Positions 34,141 through 46,688 of a DNA stretch of 64,000 nucleotides are shown here, one piece after another. The position numbers and the translations under genes were made by a program. The DNA is from Albula goreensis. Its lineage: Eukaryota > Chordata > Actinopteri > Albuliformes > Albulidae. Positions within the stretch are counted from its first letter, which is position 1. Every line of letters begins with the position of its first letter. The notes below the pieces were generated by a model that worked only from the letters and a program-made list of their open reading frames with translations, had not been told where the DNA came from and did not search any database. The stretch spans positions 1,684,501-1,748,500 of the forward strand of contig CM040750.1 in NCBI GenBank assembly GCA_022829145.1, written 5' to 3'.

Positions 34141-37028
34141 ATTACAACAGTGATGTAAGGTTACACTCATTATGATATACAGATTAAGATACAGTTCTGT
34201 ATCGCTACAATGAAGTATGACAAATTATATTTGCAACAATTTATTTTCTATACAAATAACACTCCTCCCAAAATAACAAGCTAAATTGAAATAAGATGTC
34301 CTTAATAATATTTCCATCAAGCAGACACAATGCTGGAGCTGAAATGAAATCTGGATGGTGTAGCATATGTTGGCTCAAGTGCACTGACCAGATGCACTTC
34401 ATATGTAAACATTTCCCTGTGGTTACAAATATGGAGCAGGTTATATGCTTTCAGACATATTCATATCCTTTTTTTTTTTTCTGTCGGTGAAAATGGTATA
34501 GGAATAGATGGGTTTTCTCACTCTGCATTTGGACTAGCGACATAGTCATTTCTGGAATTGCCTCTTGTTAAATGAATGACTGAAAATGTATAACTATTAT
34601 AGCCATTATAACAAACAATTGTCTGAGCCAGTTTCAAAAATACTACAAATCTGTATTTGTTCATGGGGCACAACACAAAAGAGCAAGAAACACCTCCATA
34701 AATGCCATTAAATTATGATGAGATTACACTTTACACCCTACAAAACCCTCTTTAATCCAAAGCAAAACCAAATTAAAACATTCAAATCACATTTGAATTT
34801 CTGCAAGTCTCTCAAATCAAAATGTCTCTTCATACAATAAAGGGCATTAAATTCCAACTCCAGCCAAATCTCTCTTTAAATATCCAAAGAAAGAAACCAA
34901 ACTCATCCAAAAGCAGACAGCAGTGCATAGCATTATGAAAACATTAGCTTGCTTACCCAAACCGCTGTTTTGAGGACTTGTGAAGACAGTGATCCTCCCT
35001 TCTCTTTAAAAGTATTGACTAAATATCAAACCCTGGCTTAGTTTTAGCCAAGGCAGTGTTTATCCTATTCTGTGCCCCTGAACCCAGTTAGTTCTATAGT
35101 TTTGGTATCTGCCATGGAGCTTCCTAACCTGCCATTACCAGCCATTTTGGATCAAGCTCGGCCACCATTTTGCCACTTCCTCATCGTGGCCATCTTGAGA
35201 AGGTCTACTCATACCATTTGCCAAGGAACAGTTAGCACATTTATCTTGATTGATGACAAACAAGCAAAACAAACACAACAAAACAGGCATATACTACAGC
35301 AATGGTTGAAATAGTCAGTCTTTTACACGATTTTACAACACACAATTTTTAACAACCATGTCTCCCAATGTGTCAGTGCACGTCCAGTAGGCTACATTAT
35401 GATATGCAACAAAAAATATCCAACAAGATAGTTTACCAAGAAACTATCATATTAATAAAGGTAGGAGAAACTCATCAAATGAACAACTCTTTTTCACACT
35501 CTTTTTTGACACACCCTTTTTCAAAGACAACAGCAGGGTCCACCAGCATTTGTGTTCATTATTTCAAAAATTTGACTCTTCATTCCATTTAATTCATTTA
35601 CACATTTAGTGCATACAGCTGGGGGATATACCTGTGTCAGCTCACTGACCTTGACTGTAAAGTAAGTTTACTCACACTTCTCTGTATCTTCAGGTACCAA
35701 TAATGTTACTATCTCCTATGAAAATTGCATTTTCCAAAACTTTTTATTAATGCATATAATGAATAACTGTCACTTAAAAAATCAAAATTTTCCTGAATGC
35801 AATTAACTTGCAGGATGAGCAAGTGTTAAGAGAAGTCATTTCAAAAGTCTTTCTCTACATTTTAAACAGACAATGGGATAAATACTGAATATCTGTGACA
35901 GAGTAGAATCAATGTGTGAGATTTCCATATTCTGTAGATCACAGCTACATGGACATTGAACATGAATGAACATGGACAATGTGAAACACAGATGGAGGAC
36001 TCATTAAGTTCTTCAATAGCCTTCCAGTAAAAACTACTTCAGGAATCCTGAAGTGAAAATTATAAGCTATCAACATTTTTTCAATAAACTAAATCAGCCA
36101 AACAGGCCAAGGGCTTGCCATCTGTGAATGAAACTCCTACTGAGATGATAAAAAAAGGAGCTTTTTATGTTCAACCATATTACAATTTGATAAACTGAAA
36201 ACATCTTGTAAATTCCCTGGAAAATTAAACACACCATTTCAAATAATGAAAAAAAAGCATAAATGAAGAGGTGACACATGCAATTAATAAGAAAGCATGC
36301 GCGCTCTGTACATCTAATGAAAAGCAGGCTTGCACTTCTGGCATCGTGGTTTAGAGCACATTCAACAGAAAGCTTTCAGTATTTACATAAAGGCTGAGTT
36401 AGAATAGACCTTTCATGCTGCAATGTCTTTCACTGACAAAAGAATATAATTTGGTCTTCCTGTGACCGTGATCTTGTCAACAGTTATTCCTGGCTTTTAA
36501 CAACTACACAAAGATCACTGAATATCATTGAACATTGATGGTGCCATCCAGACTGACCTGGTGCTCCATCAGAGAGCCAGTAATTCACATGAGGAGCTTG
36601 GATAGTCCACACCCAAGGACAAGACTCTGTCAGTCTTCTACAGTATCCGCATGCCAACTGTCAAAACTGTTAATACAATGTATCTTTTCTCTACTTCCTC
36701 TTTATCATGAATCATTTTTTTTAATCCCTGTAGCAAGAAATTATTGGATACATACATCTATATTCCAGTATTTTCTTGATTCCTCAAACAGCTACAGATT
36801 TTTTATTTGTTTCCAGGTGTTTTCATCATTTTCAATGAAGGACAGGCATTTTTGAACTTTTTACTTTTTAAAATGTTACATTCAGCCTCTTTTTTCTCCA
36901 AAAAAGGTATCACAGTTTATCTTATGGAGGACCGATGTCACTAAAATTGTAATGTAGATAGAGCAGTTTGGCCTGGATTCAATCTTCCTCTATCCTTAAG
37001 TGTAATGGCAATCGTAGTTACGGTTAAA
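34141..37028. other. AT-rich unique DNA, no gene seen
   Basis: No exon, array or element end recognised. The last 60 bp before the hAT copy (36968-37020, CTGGATTCAATC...) resemble the start of another dispersed fish repeat, but this is a weak impression. Confidence 0.45.
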
Positions 37029-38214
37029 TAGAGATGCACCAATTGCATTTTTCTTCACCGATCCCAAAAAGCCTGACCTGTCAGTACTGTTCCTGTTCGA
37101 TTCTGATTTTCTTTAGTTTCATGTGATTGACAGCCTTTTGTAAATGTGCTTTCATTACCATTTTTTCTGCATATGAAATGTATTAAATTATCTTTCCAAA
37201 TGAAAACATGCACCAGGTTGCAGAAATTAACTTGATGAATGACCAAATGAAAAGTGCAATAGGTTTTTCAGCAGGTGCAACAGCAAACATTTTGCAACAA
37301 AAGTCTGCTTGGTTATTGCCTTGCTTCATATCACGCAATCACTTAAACATTGATGGCAAATTTGTCTTCACAAAGAGAAGCATTTTTGCCTTGTCACTTT
37401 CTTCTCTCATTCACCAAATGACCAGAAATACTGTCAACACTTGTGCACGGGGCAAACAGGTAATTTCGGCCAAGTACAGGATACAGTGTTTATTGGTCTG
37501 CCAATAGACCAGTGCTAAATTTTACAAAATGTAAAATGAGCTGAGCTACATCTGAAACACATCATTATTTGACCAAACCTACCTGTCTCTTTCTCTCTGC
37601 GCTAAAAGTACAAGAATCACAACTTCTCAGCTGAGTTGAGGATCATGTAAGACAGGTGCTTCTACGGTGTATCATAGCCCTATAGGACGTTTTCCCATCC
37701 AATAAGGACACTTGGCCAACAATCAGAAGCTGCGCAATGACCAATGAGATAAAATGTTCAGTTACTATGCTCATCTCCTATACAACGGGTTTGCTAAAAC
37801 ACAGTTTCTGTGGGTCCCATTCCACATGAAATCAAACAAACTTATACTTATCTATGCTTAATAAATACCGGTATAGTATGAACTCCCTTGCATAAAGCTA
37901 AGTGGCTCAACTATCTAGCTGTTTGCTAGCTAGCTTCACTAGCAATCCATACTAAGCAGAGCTGCATACCTTTCACAAAGGTGATGTGACAGACACGATT
38001 AAATTAGAATGTGCTGATAAACGATCAAAGCGAGTAGCATGTTATGGATGCAAGTGTAACAGGGCGAGTGTGCGTCAGTGCATGAAGCACAAGTCTGGTA
38101 GATCAGCACATAAAATCGTTTATATTTAGGCTGATCTGCCGGTCACGAATCAAGGCTGACCAGGGTGAAAACCAGCCCATTCTGGTCACTGGCCGATCGA
38201 TCAATGCACCCGGA
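37029..38214. mobile_element. hAT (Ac-like) non-autonomous transposon, 1186 bp
   Basis: The left end TAGAGATGCACCAATTG fits the TAGRGRTGCACCGAT terminus of Ac-like hAT elements. The right end, on the minus strand, reads TCCGGGTGCATTGATCGATC and keeps the TGCA core at the same offset. Flanking octamers CGGTTAAA (37021-37028) and CCGTTAAA (38215-38222) match at 7 of 8 bases, a good target-site duplication. The interior has CTAGC repeats (about 37915-37950) and no transposase; the 99-codon frame at 37208-37507 shows no domain. Confidence 0.68.
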
Positions 38215-38317
38215 CCGTTAAATGTAATTTATTTTTCTTCTCAAAAACAGCTTGGCAAAAGTCAGTGTCCAAACATCTGTGATATTCATCCTGAAGAAAA
38301 ACACCACGATTTCACCA

Positions 38318-38360
38318 AAAAATGAAACACTAAAACCTGTGGTTTTAGTGTTTCATTTTT
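38318..38360. repeat. Perfect inverted repeat: 20-bp arms, 3-nt loop
   Basis: The left arm (38318-38337) ends ACACTAAAACC and the right arm (38341-38360) begins GGTTTTAGTGT, with loop TGT. All 20 positions pair. The arms do not extend beyond 20 bp. No promoter or terminator context is visible. Confidence 0.95.
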
Positions 38361-38715
38361 GTTTCATAAGTCCTCTGTAGAACATTCAGGTATATTAAAC
38401 ATTGCAACACCCAATGTGAACATTAGTCCATTCCATTGAGTCACTGGTAGGGTAGTCCTTACCATTTTGGGTCAAAGAAACCTAACACCTCTGTCACTAG
38501 GCGTATTTCTCATGCATGAGAGAGTCATGTGCTCTGACTGTCATCTGCAAGGTGGGTGCTTTTGGTGACCAGCACTACCCATTTGGTGGTGGATTGTGCA
38601 AGGGCCAGGAGCTATTCACTCACATCTTGCCCTAAGAATTAGAGTGGTCTGTTCCCTTTGCTTTTCTTCTTAATTTCAGTTTCAGATCTCTATGCAATGA
38701 ACACATTTCACTTAC

Positions 38716-38913
38716 TTATTTTATTAACTCTGGGTTTTTTTCAGGGGCTCCCAGCAAACATCCCATGTTGGTGCCCAGGTATTCCATTACGAACGGGAGT
38801 GTTGTGGCTGTGCTGAATTGTTTGCCCAGCGTAGCAAAGCTGGCCATGGTGAGGATGAGCAGGAGCCATGTTTGTGGCACGGGTCTGTGGACCTCGTGGG
38901 CACGTTCACAGGT
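38716..38913 (-). pseudogene. Possible gene fragment (65 codons, hydrophobic)
   Basis: The minus frame is open from 38913 to a TAA at 38716-38718. It carries a membrane-like segment (WLLLILTMASFATLGK) and then FSTATTLPFVMEYLGTNMGC. ATLGK..STA...FV.E...T.NMG faintly recalls the late transmembrane region of SLC22-type transporters. The plus strand shows an AG acceptor-like site at 38742-38744 with two other open frames, so the coding strand itself is uncertain. No exon borders fit on the minus strand. This could be a decayed fragment or chance. Confidence 0.2.
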
Positions 38914-39777
38914 TTACTGGCCTTATTCCTGAAAGCTGAGCATGTATGCTATATGCTGGTGTAGCACAAATTTAGCCCTTTTTGTCTGTGGTTGGGACTT
39001 TAAGGACATTTTATGTAAAAATGTTGAGGAAGGGTTGGTGTTCACTTTGTTCACCTTATGTTTACTAAACACAAGAACATTTGAGTTTGAATTAATGGGA
39101 TCAATGCAGGTTTGATGTAGTCATGGACATGGACAGTGTAAAATGTATCTAATAAACTCTCTTATTTTCTGTCTTCCTGTTTGCACCCAGCTCCTCCAGA
39201 AGCCTCAAAGCACCTAAACGAAGCAGCCGACTCCACTGGACTGGGGAAAATGTAGTGGAAGTCGATTCTACTGTTTGTCTAGAGAAGAGTAGAACAAAAG
39301 GCCCGTTCATGACGGGCCACAGTGCGACACGAGCAGTCTCATAGGTTATAAACTCAATCCACTACCACTGTCCTGAAGGGTGCTCAGCCCTCCCACCACA
39401 GACCTCCTCCTTTTGTTGTCAACAGCAGAAGAAACTGCACTATATAAACAAAACATTCTATTGTCATTATATAATTCCAATACATCAGGCTATGGAAAGA
39501 CGTAACTCCTTAACAGAAACTAACAACGATACCTTCATATTTCCCTTACATAAATATGATCTGAAATTTTTTTTGGAAAAATTAAAATGCATGCTTTTTG
39601 CATGTTAGGTAACAGAACTAAAATGAGATTAAGAGTGACTTTAAGGATCACTGAATTCCCTTAATCACTGGATGTTTTGGAAGCATCAATGTAAACAATT
39701 TTTTACTTAATTACAGTTAAATTAAAAATGCCAGTAAAACACTTGTCCATGGACAAATGTAATATGCCTTGGGTCTA

Positions 39778-39798
39778 AATAAAGAATAAAGAATAAAG
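39778..39798 (+). repeat. (AATAAAG)3, LINE-tail-like
   Basis: Three perfect 7-bp units follow CCTTGGGTCTAAAT. Short 3' tail repeats of this kind end many non-LTR retrotransposons. No reverse-transcriptase frame was recognised upstream. Confidence 0.5.
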
Positions 39799-40876
39799 TA
39801 AGCAATGGGAAAGAAAATTAAAAGGAAACAGTTCCTTGTAAAACAATGAACAAACACTTGTTACGAGCTGTGGTATTCTCATCAAAATGTGTACCGTGGT
39901 TGAAACTTCACTGCTGTAGATGCAACTGTCTGCAGTCAGGAGAAAAGCTGGCTAACTGTGTTAGCAAAAGCACTTTGGTGAGCGCTATGGTAAAAGTGGA
40001 AGGCTGAATGAACCCTCGCTGAAATTCTGCTTCACCCTACCCCGGCGAGGCGTCGTGAGCCAGCCTCACTCAACGGGATTGCATATTCCCATGTTTAAAG
40101 GGAGTGTGGCTGAGAGTCGCTCCGAAGTGTGCGCTGATGTCTGTGAGAGAGAAACTATGAGATTATATTCATCTTAAAGACATGCTTTACAGTACATTAC
40201 CATGATGTCAAATTTTATTGAATATTCATTCTGTCCTACAGAAAACAGGAAATATTTATTGCAGCTAAAGGCATTTTCACATCATAACCAAGATATTCAA
40301 TATCACTACACCCATTACTCTAGAAGCTCAGAATACTCATCTCAAAATAACACTCCATCAGTTTGTATTTGTTATCTCCTTGATTATGAAAAAGTATACT
40401 GGTGTCCAGCTACCTTTGGTAGCTCTAAATCCATTTATAATGTGTTGAAAGTGTACAATAACAGTTTCACAATGGGAGCTTTCACTGTTGGTTCCTTAGG
40501 ATAGTTAGTTTTTTTTCTGAACCTAACAGTGCACCAAAATACTGCACCAGAGTTTGTATACGGTGGTCTCAGATCTGTTTCATCAGTTCTGTGGTCTAGT
40601 TCAGTCGGTGAGAGAGCAATATGCAGTGGTTCTGTCCATGGCTGAATTTGGACTTTTATTCTGAAGTTCTTACAGAGATCTAAATCCAGGCTGTCAGTTA
40701 CAGGTCCAGCACAATCCCAGTGCACCAGCTTTATTTCCCCGTTTCCATTAAAACTTCAGCACAAACTCCAGAGGATGTTTCAAATGCTCACAGGGTATAA
40801 GCTTTCAATGACAGGCTTCAGCCTCACTGGTTCTGCAGTACTGTGTGGCTTTTAGAAAAGAGAATTACCATGCATG

Positions 40877-40900
40877 CACACACACACACACACACACACA
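40877..40900. repeat. (CA)12 microsatellite
   Basis: Uninterrupted CA dinucleotides after TGCATG. Confidence 0.97.
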
Positions 40901-41402
40901 TTAGTTTATGTGTGTATTTGTGGCCTATAATTAGTTTAAAATGAATGTATGTACTTAAATTCCTTCTCAATTTTGACAAAAGTTGTTACAAAAGTAAAGC
41001 TGCTTTAATAGTTTTTGCACATTTTTTTGTGGAACTTCATGGCCTTGTTTAGCAGTCCTCATAGTCTATCTAGTTATTTTACTCCTTGCACAATGTGTAC
41101 GCCCCCGTCCCCAAACCGTGCCTAACTATGGGAAAACTCCATTACCATGTGACACTCCTTTAGAAAATGTACTTTTTATCCCAAAAACACATGTTAACAC
41201 ATGCTAACCGACATAAGCACATGTTAACCTATATAAGTCAAAGTAATTTTCCAGACATCTTGTGAAAATGTACATAGAAGCATGGTGAAACAGAGTGACA
41301 TGCTCTGAAATTTGAACAACCAAACCCACAGAGCAGGAAGAGGGAATTCACACACCACAGTTCAGCCACATGGCTGAAAGCACACGGAAGCTCCAGGATC
41401 AG

Positions 41403-41474
41403 GAACGCTTAAGAAACGGAAAGGGAACGTTTAAGAAAGGGAATGGGAACGTTTAAGAAACGGAAAGGGAACGT
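41403..41474. repeat. 22-bp tandem repeat, about 3.3 copies
   Basis: GAACGTTTAAGAAA(C/G)GGAA-type units; GAACG recurs at 41403, 41425, 41447 and 41469, exactly 22 bp apart. Confidence 0.93.
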
Positions 41475-41754
41475 TTTACAAAAGGGGAAGCCTTCTCCTC
41501 TAGATGAAAAACACAAAGTAAAAAAAAAAGGAAGTGGAGAATTCTGGGGCTGATGGGAACCCTTCATGTGGCCCAGGGATTCGGGGGGGGGGGGGTCTAC
41601 GGGTGCCAGGCAGATCTGAGAGGTCTTGCACATAAATGGGATTAATGCAGTGCCCCATCGGCAATCATTACACATTCTGTTTTAAAGCACACCAAACTAA
41701 AAATAAGCATTTCGGCTCTGTTTGTAAATTATTCAAAGTGCAAAAAAATGTTTT
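41475..41754. other. Unique DNA with a G13 homopolymer
   Basis: Contains a run of 13 G (41583-41595) that is likely length-unstable and error-prone in sequencing. No gene seen. Confidence 0.6.
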
Positions 41755-42075
41755 AAGATAATCTCCGAGGGGTGGGTTTGGAAGGGCTGGAAGCAGATAA
41801 ATAAAAATAAGAGAGAAAGGGAACATAAAAGGATTGTCTCAAAGCTGAGAGACATTAATGTAACCGGCTTAATCACCAAGGAATGATGGTTTGTCTTCTT
41901 TTTTCATTCAAAAAGTATGAAATCCGTGCTTGTCAAGTTGCAATAACTGTTAACCACATGCTGAGTGCAATTAGAATGTTCTTTGAGAGGGCGACTTGGC
42001 CCTCCGTGCAGCGCCTCACAGCTCCTCTCCTAGTGACACACGTATTTTCATTACATATTCTTAGCGCCTGCTAAC
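41755..42075. promoter_or_regulatory. Candidate conserved non-coding element
   Basis: Complex repeat-free sequence with ACATTAATGTAACCGGCTTAATC, GTGCAATTAGAATG and CATTACATATTCTTAGCGCC. The 63-codon frame inside it is unrecognised. Confidence 0.38.
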
Positions 42076-44233
42076 AGTAGGATATCAGGTTTGCAAAGTC
42101 CTTTGTATTTTGGTTTGAAAAAGGGAGCACTTCAGACAGATTTGAATTCCTCTCTCCTCGTTGTGTTTACATCATGTCACATACAAAATCATGTGTTAAA
42201 CTCCCAATTTAGTAAGAGTTTTGGATGAGTGGTTCTGTGAGGGAAGTAATTGTATTCTATCACTCAGCAAATCAGCTTTGATTGACAGCCATAGCACAAT
42301 GCTTAACTGACCATAAAAGTCAATAATTTACCATCCGTCATTACTAATGAAACTCTGTACTCAAACATCACAAAAATAAATATTTCTACTTCTCAGACTT
42401 GTGGTCGTTCAAGTTAACTACCATGCAATTTACTGTATGCCCAGTTTCAGAATTTAAATTAAGATTACATGATATTTATAATCTTAATGTAAATTTATCA
42501 TTAAAATTTATGTGTAACAGTGATAAGATACTGTAAATTGTTGCAAATGCTCCAGATTTTCATAATTACGTTCTTACTGAAACAGACCCTGTTCCTTTGT
42601 AAAAACATGAACGGAGCACAACCAATAATGCATAAAGCAATGATGCAAATCTAAAGAAAATATCAAGTGGAGGGAAAAAGTCATTCTGATATGAATTTCA
42701 TCAGTAATCTTCCAGCATCTCAGCGTGTTCTTCCTGTCACATCTGTGTGTGTTTTAACTGATTCAGTTTCGTTTCCACCATCAATAACATCCACATCCGA
42801 GAGGATGAAGAATTATTCCACTTAAAAATAAACATTTTGCTAGCATGTAAATGGTGGGGGAGGGATTCAAGGTTAACGGCACTACCTTCACAAAAAGCTA
42901 ACTGCATATTGATACGTCTTAGGATGAGCACAGTGAATGTAAAATAGACTGCTACTCTGTAGAGAGCACGCTCAGTAAACAGCCAAAGTATATTATAAAA
43001 ATAAGCAAAATCCATGTACACACTGATTTTGTCCCATGCAATATATAGATGATTCTCTTTGGTGCACAGTATTAGTTTTTTTTGCCTCTGTTCAAAGCTG
43101 AAGGTATTCACTCACAGCTAGAAACATGCACTTAGCACTTATATTCCAATCTGTCACTTACAAAGCTATTTGCATGTCCCCTTTTATTTAAAGAACAATT
43201 TTGTTATTTGCACAGTGAAGTACTCATTGTTCCTCATTTGTTGCCATTAGCCACCATTAGACTCAAATCAAACAGACACTGGGACAGACTCCCAAATTAA
43301 TTTAGCGCAAAAAAAAAAAAAAAAAAACGGTCATACAAAGACATCTGGGAAGAACAAAGACGAGGCCAATCAATGACAACCAGTCTCTCCTGCTAAGGGC
43401 TTTGATGAAATATAGTTCAAGGGAAAGACTGCGGTTTTATCCATATCATGTCCCTTTCATTTATTAATAATGTTACAGAGAGAAACTCATAAATAACATA
43501 ACATTGCACTGTGGAAAAGTATTACACTCACACTGTGTAATAAATGCTATTTCCAAATGAATACTAAATCACTCTTTGCTTATTTCATGGCTGCTTGCTG
43601 ATGTGTTTAGAAGCGCAAGCACTGTTGAGTTGCAGAATGCTGTAGAACAACTTTACCTGTTCGTTTCTGGTTTATTAAATGAGATAAAATTTCTAATCAC
43701 CAATCGGATGGCCTGGTTTATGGAAAATGACAATTATGTGTCACCCCTCTGATGTGCGTGTTTATGAATGTTTAATGTTTGATGGTTTGTAGATCATACT
43801 GGATTTGTGTGAATGACTAAGTGGTAGGCAGTGATTGCATCGATGTCCAAGACCTTTCAAGTCAAGCCTGCAAACAGCTTTTGAGTGGCTTAGAAAAAGC
43901 GATAGTGTTTGGTGCTGAGATGCAACCACTAGCTTGGTGTTTAGCTTCCGATGTGCCAGCAGTGCAGTTACCCTAAACTAGCGATGCTTACAATGAGTTT
44001 TCATGAGCCCAGATTTGGGTGGAGCCACACTCAGCCAACAACCAATCACATATTTGAACCAATTTTCTCTCCAAAGCCAGTGTAGTCATTGGTCAAAATT
44101 ATTGAGTAACTGATATTATATTGTAGCTCATCTCATTGTGGTTTAATGAAACCTCACTTTCCCTTTACTGTTGACAATGACACCATGAATCAGGCCAGAA
44201 TAAGGGCTATTGTTACAGTGCTAAAACCTCAGT
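42076..44233. other. AT-rich DNA, no gene seen
   Basis: An A18 run lies at 43310-43327. Blocks at 43235-43500 and 43540-43760 have some CNE-like AT-rich cores (AAATTAATTTAGCGC, TTATTAATAATG) but are less convincing. A 124-codon minus frame (42737-43111) shows no recognisable domain. Confidence 0.45.
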
Positions 44234-44433
44234 CAGAGGAATGATCAAGGACTGGAGGGCCACAGTATCTGCTGGTTTTTCGTGTGCTTCAGCACTTCAT
44301 TGATGATGAAATCACTGTTTGACTATAAAGTCACACACCAGGTTTTCAACACTTGAAACGGCTGTCAACTGAAAGGAAACCATAAGAACCTGAAGACCCT
44401 GCAGCCCCCCAGGACTGAAGTACGACATCCCTG
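44234..44433. mobile_element. hAT-type MITE, 200 bp
   Basis: The left end runs from CAGAGGAATG into AAGGACTGGAGGGCCACAG. The right end, on the minus strand, runs from CAGGGATGTC into CAGTCCTGGGGGGC. Both decay from the very common fish hAT terminus CAGGGGTG...CCAGTCCTGGAGGGCC. Flanks ACCTCAGT and TCCTATGT agree at 5 of 8 bases, consistent with an old duplication. The interior has no coding potential. Confidence 0.65.
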
Positions 44434-45019
44434 TCCTATGTCATGTCCTTTTGGTGTGTAATGTTGTATTTTATTGCAGTTTTGAGTTACATGTGTGTGC
44501 CTGTGTTTGTTAATGAGGTAACTTCTGCTGCTGGTAGTTATAAAATTAGAGTAGGCTACTTAAAAATGAGGCAACAATTCAGTAAGTTACTATTTAAATC
44601 AATAAAATATTATAATTCAAAAACTGTTACAGTTTTCAATAAACCAGTTATCCAAACTACCCCTGATCCAAAGGGAATATTTTGTATATTATACATTTTC
44701 ACATTTTTTATTTGTTTGCTAGGGCAAATGTAGGCAATGAAGGAGGAGTATGGATTATGGATGTGTGAGAGACTAAATTAACTCTCCCCCAAACACAAAT
44801 GCACAACACTATGTAACTGTTCTACATGAAATGACTGAATATGGAATATTCGGCCGCCCTGGATGCAGTGTTACTGCATGTTAGCGTAACTCACCCACCA
44901 AAGTTAAAATCCATCAAATGCTAACCATAAATTGAAATGAAAGCCCATATCGGTAAACACAGCCCAATCCCAATAATCCCACATGCAGGACTCATACCAG
45001 CACCCAGCCTGCTTTCTCA
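44434..45019. other. Unique DNA, no gene seen
   Basis: A 96-codon plus frame (44443-44733) is hydrophobic at both ends but resembles no family, and it starts at the transposon border. It is not called a gene. Confidence 0.5.
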
Positions 45020-45480
45020 GCCACACAGCCTAATAAGGAAGAATGCACTGCATTAGAGCTGATTTAATAATCCTTCATTTCCATATGGGTATGCTAATTG
45101 TCTTAAGATAATCAAGCTAATTTCAAAAATGTAAATTTGTTTTGCATGTGGTGGGGTTCATTAGCGCGGTATCCGGGACCCGGGCTTAATGTGCGGGTGG
45201 GGAATAGAAGGCCTTGTGGATGAAAAAGTGCATCTGACAGGTACAGCGCTCTTATTTATTCAACAAGCTTCTTATGCATTCATCTTAACACTAATTCACT
45301 TGACTTAGCCTGTCACCGCCAACAGGACCGCGATTCCTGGCCAACATTTACGGCAAAGCAATTAGGGGGCCTGGATGAGTGAGGTGCTCAATATGTGCTA
45401 ATTAAACACCACTATATGGCTTTGCTGCCCTGAGCTGGGGTCTCTTTAGCAGCCCTGCTGCATTCGGGCTGCTGTTCAAA
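45020..45480. promoter_or_regulatory. Candidate conserved non-coding element (strong appearance)
   Basis: About 460 bp without repeats or frames. Cores include GATTTAATAATCC, ATGCTAATTGTC, CATTAGCGCG, GGCAAAGCAATTAGG and TAATTA at 45399-45404. A GC-rich centre (45166-45200, GGTATCCGGGACCCGGGC) sits between AT-rich flanks. With 21360-21850 it is the best regulatory-island candidate here. Confidence 0.45.
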
Positions 45481-46688
45481 ATGCTTGTGGCACATCTTTA
45501 CAACCACAGGAGGATACTGACTGGGGACATTCAATTCAGACCCCATTATAAATATAGGTGGATGTCATGCAAAACTACTTTGATTGACACCACTAAGCCC
45601 AGCCCATTCTTCATCTCATTGGTCAGATATTTCAACTACTGTCATTTTTTTGTCAAGCTGTGGTTTGAGGGAAATACAAAATAAATACACCATCAGGTTA
45701 ATTAAGGTGAAAAGAAACCATTACTTTGCTCACAGATCTAACCCAGTACCTTGGCAGCACTATGCTAATTATTAATTAGGGCTTGCTGACTGGAAGGCAA
45801 TGGCATGCTAAAGTCATGTGATGCCACTTTCACAGATAAAAAGCAATTTGGAAATTCTTGCCCTGATGGGTGTTTTGAATACAACTAAAACCTTTTATTC
45901 TGAGCTCCAAGGTAATATTGTGGAATAATGGGAAGTAACATTTAATGTGAAATATTGAATGTTAATTTGGTAGGTTATTGATAATGTACATTTCAGAGGG
46001 GCTCACTGACCAGTGCTCTTATTGGGTCTATCCTTTTAGTCCCACAAAGCAATTACACACCAGTTTCTTTCAAGCAACCACAGGTCTTTAAATGTCCTGA
46101 AATGTGACCAGAGTAAGCATTAACTGAAACATGTAATCCATTGCTTTTGAGTCACTCAGAAGATTAAAATGTGCACCAGTACCTCTGATCTGAACAATAC
46201 AGGTTTCAGCCTTAAATGTGTCATTAGGTAGCTGTGTTTGAGGACCCAGCATGGCAGGGTCAGGTCCTCCCCACAGTGCACCGGGCCCATTAGTGCGGCC
46301 ATGATTGGGACATACACCTCTCCCCCAATCGGTGTCAGTACTGTGTGACCTGTGGAACAGAATCCAGTCACCGGCCCAAGGGCGAAAGCCATTAGAGGAG
46401 AGCACACAGCATCTTCGGAGCCACTTATAAAATACATGAATATTTTAAAGCAATATGAGCCTTCCACTTTTACAATCATGTTTTACTTTCCATGCTTAAA
46501 AATGTTACTTTTTATGTTCTTCTCTGATCTTTTGATGACGTAACTCCATTCACATTCTTCATTATTCTTGCATTCTTCAGGCTTGCCCTGATGGACTCCC
46601 ATGGAGCCTTGTGTTTCATAACATACTGCAGTCCCTTTACACAACTGTACTGCCAATGTCCTCATCCACCAATCAATCATGGAGTCAC
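45481..46688. other. Unique DNA; GC-richer minus-open block at 46090-46480
   Basis: Two overlapping minus frames of 105-107 codons cover 46088-46479. One contains GEDLTLPC, loosely like the first Cys of an Ig V-set, but the partner Trp and second Cys in the right spacing are missing. I treat it as non-coding, possibly a CNE. Confidence 0.35.

Larger units (their letters stand above)
38215..41402. other. Unique DNA with hairpin, coding-like fragment and microsatellites
   Basis: Apart from the features listed separately, nothing coding is recognisable. A GC-richer block at 38740-38950 shows a coding-like minus frame. The segment 39300-39420 is CpG-poor but balanced. Confidence 0.4.
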
